DNA of 64,000 bases, taken from contig OX155961.1 in the NCBI GenBank assembly GCA_944548615.1, forward strand, positions 16,833,629-16,897,628. Reading direction: 5' to 3'. Made by a program: the position numbers and the translations under genes. Origin of the DNA: Micropterix aruncella (lineage: Eukaryota; Arthropoda; Insecta; Lepidoptera; Micropterigidae). Under the pieces are notes generated by a model, which was not told the DNA's origin, did no database searches, and was given only the letters and a program-made list of their open reading frames with translations. This document shows positions 34,729-45,900 of the stretch, one piece after another (position 1 is the first letter of the stretch; the number at the start of each line of letters is the position of its first letter).

Positions 34729-36997
34729 TTACACCCTGTGAGAGGATCTTCTTCTAGCAATCTGAGGCTTCTGTACTACGTGCGGAGTCGAAGATGCTGC
34801 CTCAACCCATTCAAAATTTTCATCTAAGTATATGTCCCCGTACCGCGGCGTCGTATACAGCTGCGGTTTTTTCCCCACTTTCAAACTGATCGATGTGACC
34901 AGGCTTTTCTTCGTGTTTATTTCGACGGGGCTCTCGGCCGTCGTCGTCACGATTTCGTCGCCGATTTCGTTGACGTATTCCGTCACGGGTATTTCATCGG
35001 GCGTTGGCGGCTTTGACGGCGACTCTTCAACGACGTCGCCCGTGTCGAGATTCGCTTCCCCGTGTTCGTTGTAATAGTTCTGCGAATCGCTGAACTCGTG
35101 CGACGCCTCCGAATAGCTCGACGTATTGTTGCTCTGTTCCTCTTTCGATTTGTTCGACGATTCTTCGAGCAGTTCCTTCGAGTCGTTTATGACGTTGAAT
35201 CCGGTGTCCTCGAGGCCGTTCTCGTCGAATTCGTTTAGAAGCGGCTCGACGCTGCCTTCGTCTTCCGGTTCCAGTTCGTACTGTCCGCCTTTGATGATGT
35301 TGGAGCTGTCTTCGGCTTGGTCGGTGTAGGGCCAGTCGCTGTCGTCTGCCGTCAGAGTCAAAGCGGTCACGGTGACGGATAAGTCATCGTCGTTGAATTC
35401 GGCATCGTAGTTACGTTCCGTCGTCGTCGACGTCGACGTCGAGCTGCTCGACACCGAAACGGAAGTGCCCGATTGGTTATTATCCGCGGGCTTTCTGTCC
35501 TGTCCCCGTCTCACGGCAAATAATCGCTTGCGGCTGCTGTCGGCCTGTTTGAGAGCGTAACTCGACGGAGTCGGTTTTGTCCTCTGCGTCGGCCTCGCCG
35601 TCGAACTCGGGTGAATATTAGAAGCTGAAGCTGCAGTACTCTTTGGCGAAAATTTCTTAATTACTGGCTTCGGCGCGGATATAATTGTCAGTTTGTGCAA
35701 CGGCTTGATGGGATATTTATAGTAGGACTTCGTCATTGCATCATTTAGCGTAAATTTCTCTTTTTTGACTATTTTTTGAATGTTGGGTGATTCTTCTTTC
35801 GGAGCGGTGACGGCTACGGTTTTCGGTACGTACGTCGGCCGCGGTTGTTCAGTGGAGATTTCCGCGATCGATCCTGGGGTTGTATAATAGGTAGCGTCGT
35901 CGGTGTCGAAGGACGCATCGGCGACGGTGATGATGTCGAAGGTCGGCGGCGCCGCCGTCGCAGTCGTCGTCGTGGCGGTCGTCGTGGTGTATCTAGGACG
36001 AATCGTCGTCGGTTCGAGGGTGGTCGTTCTCGGCACTTTCGAGAACAGCTGATCGTCCCACTTCGACATGAAGAGCTCTTCGTACGTCGGCAGCACGGTC
36101 GGGAACGACGTCGGCTTGGACGACGTCGCCGCCGGCGGACGGAGCGTCGTCCTCGAGAAGCGATTCTGCGTCTGATTGTTGACGAGCAGCTGGAGGTGAT
36201 ACGAGGCCGTGTTGTTGTTTCGCTTGATGGAGTCGCCGAGCGTGAGGACGACGGTCGGCGGTTGGAGCGGATCGGGCTCGGAGAACCAGTCGGGGCGGCT
36301 GGGTAAAAAATGTCCGTCCTTCTGCTGGTCTTTGGGCTTGATGTGTTCGATGTCGATGTAGGGGACGTTGATGGGCGCCGGGACGGGGATGCTGGGCCCG
36401 GGCGGCGCGGGCGCAGGGGTGGTTGTGGTCGTGGAGCGCGCTTTGCTGCGCTGCTTCTTGGTCGGCGGCTTGGTCGTGGTGCTGGCCGTCGTCGACGGGG
36501 CGGCCGTCGTCGGGGCCGCCGTCGTGTACTTGATGGGATAGTGCGGGAGGGGGTAGTGGGTCGGATGGCGTTGATGCGGGTGCGGTATCGCATTAGGACG
36601 GTACATCGTGTACTGCGGCGGAGGCGGCGGCGGGTGATGGTGCGGCAGCCTCTGGTGCTGCGGTCGGATCTCGTACCAAGTGGGCGCGGGCGGCCGCCAG
36701 GGGCCGTACTGCGGCGGGGGCGGAGCGGGACCGGCGGGTTTATAATGGTGATGCGGCGCGCGATAATGATGATAAGGGGCCGTCGGGCGCGGGGCCGCCT
36801 GCGACTGAAGGGTCTGCGTCTGCGTGGAGACGGCTCCGGGCGGCGCGGCGGCCGTCGGTTTGGGCTGCGAATGCTTCGTCGACTGATCCAGGAAGGACGT
36901 CGGTCCCGTCTGCGCCGGTCTGTTGGAAGCGAGCATCATCGCTATGTGTGCGGGTAGAGGCGGCATCGGTACGAAACGAGACGGTTGCGGCGGCGAT
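34729..36997 (-). CDS. Mucin-like gene, terminal exon e
   Basis: Acceptor ATTTTTCAG ends at 36998; stop at 34729. 756 codons. Upstream half GC-rich with His/Pro/Thr runs (HHYRAPHHHYKPAGPAPPPP), middle Thr-rich, C-terminal third acidic with Asn/Ser. Ends ASSTPHVVQKPQIARRRSSH. The large frames on the opposite strand are GC-content artefacts. Confidence 0.82.
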
Positions 36998-39900
36998 CTG
37001 AAAAATGAAAAATCTTGAAACATACACTCTAAACAGCTTTTTTGGGAAACGTTATCTAAAAATAGGGTGCAAGGTTAGCCTCTGTTTATCGAGAATCATT
37101 ATAAAGAATCGCGGTTTGACTGTAAGCAACATTTTATTATGTCATTTTGATGTGTTTAGTTTACTTATTCAATACAGGAGAAACGTCTCAATATTTCATC
37201 TCCCCTGAATCGTCTTGACTCCAGCTACGAGTAGTTCGGACGGCATTGAAAGTCGTCTTTGTTTGAGCGGATTGATCTTTTATTCGTGCCCGTGCATACT
37301 CATTACGACAATAAAATTGCAACTTGTGGAGTGCACGTGCACTCTCGCCATCGAGATTCTATTGCATTCTTATACCCTTGAGCCCGCTGAGCAGCGGGCT
37401 CAAGGGTATAAGAAGAGAGAGAGCGGCGAGAGGGGCGTGCGGGTGAAATGACGTGTTTGGCTTCTGGTCAGCAACTACATAAAATCGTTTTACGCACCGT
37501 CTTACCGCCGCATTGCTGCCACTTTGCGACCCTTGCCTAGCAATGACTGTCCCTTTTTTCTCAGATTTTTCACTGTATGAATTTGAAATGTTTTTTGAGT
37601 TTACAAGAAATTTGAGGATGATGAAGCCATGGATTTTTTTAAACCAAATGGAAACCAACCCATTCTAAATAAACATTTTTGGACGGTGTCCTACCGGAAT
37701 GGGCGTTGCTTAATCAAGATATCATTAGGGTATATTAAACGGTTATTCGAATACTGTATTATATAAGTCTACAAAATTTGAAGTCGAAAATTTCTATGTC
37801 AATATACGGAAGACGAAAATTAAATGAGGTTCAGCAGCGGGAATTTTAAAGGTTGAAAATGAACCTATATATTTGTGCCTATTTAATGATTGGTAGGATA
37901 TCTAAGGAATCTGCTACATAATTTAACATACTTGCGTTGCATGTCTAAAGCTCAGAAGAGTTCTCTGCAACAGAGTTTGCATGGTCCAATGTCAGTTCCT
38001 AATCTTCATCACTCTTCTGTATAGATGTGTTTATAGCAAAAGTAATGTTTTATTGATGCACTAATAATTCATGTATTTATTGAGTCGTAACCTACGATCT
38101 ATGGCTTGGCCCACCGGGGCCATCTTGGAGGTATCTTGAGCGAGGACGCGGTTACGAATTGGTTGAAGTTCGGAGGTTGATCGTTGAGCCAAGGCGGAAA
38201 GCAGAACCGAGGAGGGCAGCCGGAGTCGTGCTATCATGTAGGCAGTAGGGATATGCGATGACTATTTGCTGTACGGTCTATGTGGTATATGTTTGTGATG
38301 TAGCATACAGAAAAATGCTGAAGATACTGTGTAAATTGAGTTCGAGGGAGAATCGTAAATAAATCGACCTGATAGTCGATATTACCAACTTACAGCCTAT
38401 GATTGGATCTCCTACGTCCCGACACAGCTTCGCGCGTTACAGATCAAGATTCCACCAAAAAATAACCTCAAATCAAAAAGTTTTTGACCTCCACCCGCTC
38501 ATGAAGCGCCTCCGAACAATAATTAACACAATTTTTAGTAGAATCACTCGAAATAATACTCAAAACTTTAATCAAAATGCGAAGCGGCATTTCGTACGTT
38601 TGACAGTTCTCCTAAGCAACTTAAAATACAGAATAGAGTTGAAATGCCTAAATAACTTTTATATTACAAGTTAGAATTGTTGAGGCTTTTAAATTAACCA
38701 CTATTATAAACTGTCCCATCAACATCTACAAGAGCTAGATTTGTATTTGGAAAAAATGGATTTGGAGGCGAATGAGCCTTTTTTGAATTTTGCAAAAATG
38801 GTGACCAGTTTAGCGCTCCGGTTAAATCTTAAAAGTTGCTCCGATTATATGATACGAACCTGAACATGCTAGTCTGCATCCAGAAGGTCCGCGCTGGTCT
38901 CCTGGGTCCTCTGGGCTCGGCGTTGGGAGCAGGGCGGCCAATTCCCATCGGTCGTTTTCCTTTTCTTCCTCTGGGGTTAATGCGACTCGAATGCGTTGTG
39001 TCTTGAGGTGGTGACGGCGGAAGGTCGGAGAAGAACTGTGGTGTCGTCGTTGGCGGCAGTTCAGGGATTGGGTCCTAGAATAGACCAATTATTATTTTAT
39101 TGTGTCACAAATTACTTATATAGATCTTGTAATTATTTTATTCCCAATGTTAATAATGTAGGCCTTTCTCACACTAGGCAACTAAAAAAATCGGGGTCAC
39201 CGCAAAACTTTTCCGCAAGCAGACAAGACCCCTTCCCCCGCGCGCTTAAGCGTCCCGGAACGGTTGCTAAAAAAGCCAGACGGATGCGTCTACCTCTTTC
39301 GAAAAACTACCCCCTTTTTATGCGCACTATTCAGGCTAAGCAGTGAAATGCTTTGCGGGTGATGTAAAACTCTGAGTTTGTTCTTTTGCAACGGCGAAGA
39401 CACTTGCGCTTTCACGTCTTATTATTATTATTTATTTTGGACAGGCAGCTTTGCTGACGTCCAGATCATATCTTGTAAAGCTAGTCATAAGGTAGAAATG
39501 AAGTCTGTTTTTAAATTGATTGACAAATCTTGCACTAATCACTTCAAATGGTGGACGTGTGTAATAAATCACTTTATTACACACGTCCAACGTTCTTTTG
39601 AACGGTTTTTTGGTTTGAGTTCGACGGTTTGTGTTGAATTCGTAAATTTATTTTTATCTTTAGCCCAGGCCCATCATAATAGTTTGTGACATTTTTTTAT
39701 GTATCAATCAGGTCCCCCCTTTGTTTGATAGTAATCAGTCCAAGTAATTCAAGGAATCTTCATAATTCCTATTCTTTAGGCCAACTGGCATTTTGATTGC
39801 GCTTCGCTGCATCTTTTTCAGGTCAGGGTTGGCAAAAACCCGGGTTTTATCAAAAAATATCTGCCCACTGGGTTATTTCGGGTTTTTTCGGGGATTTTCG

Positions 39901-42900
39901 GGCGTTTTCGGATAATTTCGGGTTTTTTCAGAGTTAATGAGAATTTTAAATTAATATATTTTAATTTTACATTTTATTTTATTTTATTACCATTTTATTG
40001 CATTTTTTCTCCCAATCCAAATGTATTTACTACTAAATAATGTTGTAACACTACCATGAAAGTCATTCCCCTGAAAATCGTTATTGTCAGTTGTCAGGGA
40101 GATCCCCTTTATTTTCACAACAGTTGTTTACTTCGAATTATCACAAATATGTTGAAATTCGCATGGATATCGAAGCTAATCCTAACCCGCAAATACAGTT
40201 CGATGTAGGGGCAGCTCGTGTGCTTGACAATGTTGGGCTTCAAACACAAGCCATCCATCTTCAGAAGCAATTGAAGGAAGTTTCCGTGGCGCTGGACAAA
40301 CTACAGGCGGACGATACGACTATATCTGATTCAGTTGAAGTATGGCTTGATCTGATGGAAAGTCATGAACTTGAGCCCTACAGGACGGCCATAAGTGCGA
40401 GGTTCAATGATGCGATGCAACCTCTTCACTTCTTGGCGAATATGAGGGATCCGCGATACTACGGTCGGTGCCTGAAACCAGATCAAGAGAAAATGTCCGA
40501 AGAAGGCTTTTCTTAACATTTGGAATGGAGTAAATTACGGAACAGACTTGGTGTGGAAAAAGCCCAGAAACTAGTCTCAGTATACCGATATCTCCGTGAC
40601 AAGAATATGTGTGAGTGGAATTGGTGAATTGAAGTAACACTATTAATTAAAGTGTATTAAACGGTTTAACTTAACTTTGCTTATACTATATATATGTCAC
40701 AAATACATCCTTTTTTTTCGTTTTGATAAAATATAATATAAATCATTCATTGATTCATAAATCCGTTCATTGATTTAATTATTATAATCAAGTATTTTTT
40801 CAAAAACCCACATTCGTCGAAAACCCTCGGGTTTTTTCAGGTGGGTTTTACCCAATTTAACCCAGTGGGTTTTTTCGGGTTGGGGAAAATCAAGCCAACC
40901 CTGCATCTACATCTTTGCATAAGTACGGGTTATAGAGCTGATAGCCATACGCAAGAATATGTTTTTATATATGCTTTGTAGACTTTAATAAAACATCTAC
41001 TGGCAGATGTTGGGAAGCTTTTATTATCAGATGGAGGTCGATTGTTTCACCTTTCTTATCAGTTGGCTCTTTCAGCGATTTAAGCTATGTGTTTTTCCCA
41101 TTTGAGATCATCAGTAATTGTTATTGCTAAATCTGTTTATTGCTTAACTGCTTCTAATTGCGCGTTTGCCAGGGTGAAATGCAGATCTTACAGCCATACA
41201 GTGAGCTATATTTGAGATTTGTATTGTATATTTCACTGGGAAAATAAACATTGGACACACCTTTATTGTGAAAGTATCGGCTGGTCCGTCAAGTGCACCA
41301 GTTCCCAGAGCGACGCGCAGTACTAGTTCGCGCCTTGATGATCCGCGTTCGCTGCGTCGCACCCGTCGAATGCCCCATGTCGCTAAAGTCTCCTCGCCAA
41401 CTCCTACGTCCACTTGTGTATCTTCATCTTCATCCGATATGGCATCTGCATCAAGTGTATTGCTTTCTGTAAATTCAACATAACCTAATGATTACGATGA
41501 GTGTTGTTGGAGTTGTAAGTAGTTAAAATATATCGGTTTTGGGCATTCGGTCACTCAATTTAATGGTACATTATTTTATTTATTTTATTTTCTTAAGGAC
41601 AACTTACAGCCAATAATTTTGTAGTGAACAAAAATAGGAAGCTTAGAGCCATTTACAAGTTACCACTGATAATGACAATAATAATAACGTGAATATAGAA
41701 CTGATATTAAGCATAAAGAAGATATTAAACAAGAAGATACTAAATTGTACAGTAGAAAACATGTTGACATAAACATGTAATAAAAGAAGAAAATGCTAAG
41801 CCTGGTCATCACAAAATCGCCCTACAACCTGCTTCCTTATAGTATATATATTCGTGAAAAAGGGGTCAATATCAATGTCAGCATTCAGGGTGTTGAGTTT
41901 CGCATACCCTTATAAAATAAGAATTACGCCTATATTTGGTTTTAAAGCCAGGTACAAGAAGGAGTGCCCTATTTCTAAGTGCCCGGCTAGGAGTCCCCTT
42001 ATTCAGTCAGTAAATCGTTTTTGGATTATTTTTACCAATATGTAGCACAACACATTTTTCCACATTCAAGGTAAGCAGCCACTGCTCTGTCCAGACAAGA
42101 ATCCTGTCCAGTTCTTTCTGTTGGGGGGTACTGTACTGGGTACAATGAGCCAGTAGGTTCCCGAAAAATATTGTGTCATCTGCAAAACAGCTAGAGGTTG
42201 ATTCAATTAATGGGTGTAAATCAGTCAAGTACAACTTGGGTTATCAGCTACAACAGGCGCACCAGTCACCTCGGGAAGTTTTAACGATAGTGATCTTTCT
42301 ATCTCACGCGAGGTGAGCGTTGATGACTTATAGACAGTACAAATCCACCGTCTAGCTAAACCAACATGCCCATCAGAGGCTAACGCCTTACGACGAGGCA
42401 CCGGGAAGGTACCCAGCGGGCAGCCTCGCTCCGTGACTACCAGTTTTGGAAGGATGTCTCCGTCTGGAATTAACCATGAGGATACCTCCAACTTCCCGAC
42501 TGGTTACGGGTCCGAAGTCGCTCGCGCGACCTCTACCTGCCGTATATTCAGCGGTGATTCAGTTTGAATATATCGCGGACCATTAGCTTATTTATCCCGG
42601 CTCTGAATTCACGATCAGGTAGCCAATTGGTCATTTCAATAGTCGTTGACTACAGGTCAACATCTACCCCCGCTGCTTAGGAAAAAATATGTTTCCATAG
42701 TCTCCACACTCCTTCAGAGTGCACAACCGATTGGCTGACGCCGCACCTTCGCAAAACGTCCAGTAGTGCTGGGATGCATTCCTCCAGGGCAGCCGGGAGA
42801 CCTGAAACTCGGGAGTCCTTCCCGGGGTAGTCCTCCACACGAGGAGGTTACTGAATAGGAGCTGAATCGTGTTTTGGACCGACCCAGAAACACAGTGAAT

Positions 42901-45900
42901 TTTATAGCCCAAGCTGTACGAAACCGTTCGCTACCATCCGTCAGGTACACAAAAATACTAAATACACTATTAGTCCGAGAGCCTATCCCTGTGGAATGGA
43001 ACACCGCTGACAACTGTCTTCTCTGACAGGTGATCATTCCGCCTATTCGCCAGAGTGGCAGGAACTGTTTTAAAATTGACCAAATTTACCTGAATCCACT
43101 TGAAATACATAGTCCTTGGCGGCTGTTCGGATGAGTCGACCTTTTATTTGGATAATTTTCCCATTTGCCAAACTGTCTTCGCCTAAGAGAGGAGCGTGCT
43201 CCAGGGATGGCCACAGGTCTGCCGGAGGTGTCTCTCCAGTTAAATCCTGCAACAAGAATATTTAATTTTATCTCCGTTTAACACTCGTGATGATGGAATA
43301 ATTTATTTTGATAATGATTCTCATTTTATTGCTAATAAATTTTCTTCAACAAAAGTCAATACCAATCACCATAATTTATAGGAAATCTATGCTGGAGGGC
43401 TGTTTTCCTGCCATCTGGAAGAAATCTCTGGTAACTCCAATTCTAAAAGGTGGTGACAAACATGATATTATGCAGTACAGGCCTATCTCTAAGCTGAGTC
43501 TATTTGGTAAGATTTTCGAAAAAATAATTACTATGTCGTTAACCACTCAAATGCAGCACGTTGTATCAACGGAACAGCATGGGTTTTTTCGTGGTAGAAG
43601 TGTTAACACAAATCTTATCGAATACACTGACTTTTTGTTGAATGCCCTTGATTCCGGATTCCAGGTTGATGCCGTGTATACTGATTTCTCTAAGGCTTTT
43701 GACAAAATTAGTCATTCTATCCTTATACAAAAACTTTCGAAATTCGGTATACACGGCGACCTGCTAAGATGGATCCAGTCCTATATAAACAATCGTAGTC
43801 AAGCCGTCGCCCTTAAAGGTTACCGCTCTTCGTTTCTTAATGTTCCGTCAGGAATTCCTCAGGGATCTCACCTTGGCCCTTTTCTATTTACTTTATATTT
43901 AAACGATATTGGACCGTGTTTTAATAAGTCGCATCACTTGCTTTATGCAGACGATACAAAAATATTCAAAATTGTTAAAGGTCTTGGTGATTGTGAAGAT
44001 TTGCAACAGGATTTATTAAGCTTTGAGAACTATTGTAAGGATAATCAACTAATTTTAAATACGGATAAATGTAACGTCATAACATTCACCCGAAAGCATC
44101 ATCCAATTATTTATGATTACAAAATATCCAGTAATAACTTAACCCGAGTTACCAACATTCGTGATCTAGGCATTACCCTGGATTCCAAACTGCACTTTAA
44201 CCTTCACATTGATAAGATCGTAGCTAAGGCTTTTAAACAACTCGGACTGATTCTGCGCAAACCTTTTGCCAGAGGCAACACCATTAAAATACTCTACAAT
44301 GCATTTGTTCGTAGTGTCCTAGAATTCGGAAGTGTAGTTTGGAGTCCCCAGTATGCTGTTCACGTAGATAGGATTGAGAGGGTACAAAAGAAATGTTTAA
44401 AATCATTAGACTTTCGGACAGGTAGCCTCTGCACCGATTACGCAGAGAGAGTAACAACACACAAAATGCATTTTCTGTATTCAAGACGAAAATTCTTAGA
44501 CAGCATTTTCTTATATAAAATTATTCATAACCACATCAACTCTGCACCCCTTTTGGAAAAAATTCTTTTTAAAATCCCGCGGTCTTCCTCCTCACGTTCA
44601 AAAGATACTTTCTATATTCCCCCTTTTCATTCAAACTACGCAAAAAAAAAAAAAAAAAAAAAATACCTTCTTCAGACGCTCTTGCATGTGTTATAATGAA
44701 GTTTTGAACGACATAGATATATTCTCAGTGTCATTAATTACTTTTAGGAAACAATTGAGTGATTTGTTGTTGCATTAGTTTTAGTTTACAGTTAATAATT
44801 TAGGTAGGGTACTCGTACTAAATGAAAACAGTTCGATCCGACTAGACATTTATATTGTTGTGGCTACATTTACAAGTTTTGTTAAAATTAATGGTAATGT
44901 AGGTCTATTTGTTTAAGTGTATTTGTAAAAACATTTGTTTATGACTGTTTTTTACCTAAATAAAAAAAAAAAAAAAAAAAAAAAGTCGACTCACGAAGTG
45001 GTACTCGCGCATCCCAACAGAGAGCGCTTCTTATATTTTTAAACATAAAAGAAGTTATAGTAGCTTAAATATAAAAGTTAGATATATGCTGTCGCGGTCT
45101 ATTTTATAGATCTCTTTGAGGCCGACGTTTTTGTTTAAAATAATTTTCAAATATACCAAACCGTTTCGTCAGCGCACGCCGATAATGCACAACACCAGCA
45201 TATTCTTTCCGACTTCATTTACAAATATCGATTACAAATATCGCGTTGAAAACTAATATTTATCACAATAAAATATAGCCTATAGCACTACTCGGTAATA
45301 TAGCTTTCCATTAGTGAAAGAATTTTTGAAATCCGATAAGTAGTTTTGGAGATTACCCCCTACATACAAACGTTACCTCTTTATAATATTAATATAGATA
45401 ACTATGTACACGCCGGGAAGCGTATTTCCGTTTGCGTGTGCAATAGAAGGCAGTACTGCATCGACACGCGCACCGGTTTGATATGTTAACTCCCTTTCCA
45501 AAGTCGTGCTCCAATGAAGGCACGAGTCCTCCAATCGCGCACGGTTTTGCAAAGGGCATGCACCCTGATAGGCTTATTTAATTCTCTTGTTTAATAGGAG
45601 GCAGTACTTGCCTTGACACCCACGGAATCCGTGTTTGTCTGAGGGCATATATAATGGTTGATTTTAAAGCTAATATCGTATACATATACATAAAGTATTA
45701 TGCATATAATATTAATATATCGTATGGTATTTCTTATTTTTCCCAATATTTTTATAATCGTATTTATATAATTGTATTCTAATATAAATATGTTTATACC
45801 ATAATATATTTATTATATATTATAATCGAATTTAGGTATCTATGTACTTTCCATATTATTACATAAATATGATTAGGTATATACATTGTAATATTTATAC

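Larger units (their letters stand above)
39425..41010 (-). mobile_element. Degenerate LINE 3' part interrupted by a hAT element
   Basis: Minus strand encodes NPYLCKDVDD on the right of the hAT element and LKKMQRSAIKMPVGLKNRNY on its left, the RT C-terminal segment of jockey/CR1-like LINEs, with later breaks. 39427-39490 matches 4990-5070. A 16-bp hairpin (39553-39588) lies in its 3' UTR. Confidence 0.6.

Noticed and set aside
35814..36957. Large open frames (up to 259 codons) on other frames and the opposite strand of the mucin-like terminal exon
   Set aside because: Arg/Gly-rich shadow frames caused by GC-rich coding sequence; the minus-strand 756-codon frame has the splice acceptor and phase that fit the other exons.
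41268..41483. Plus-strand Ser-rich ORF of 71 codons
   Set aside because: Antisense of exon c; only the minus strand has an acceptor, a donor and the phases needed to join exons b and d.
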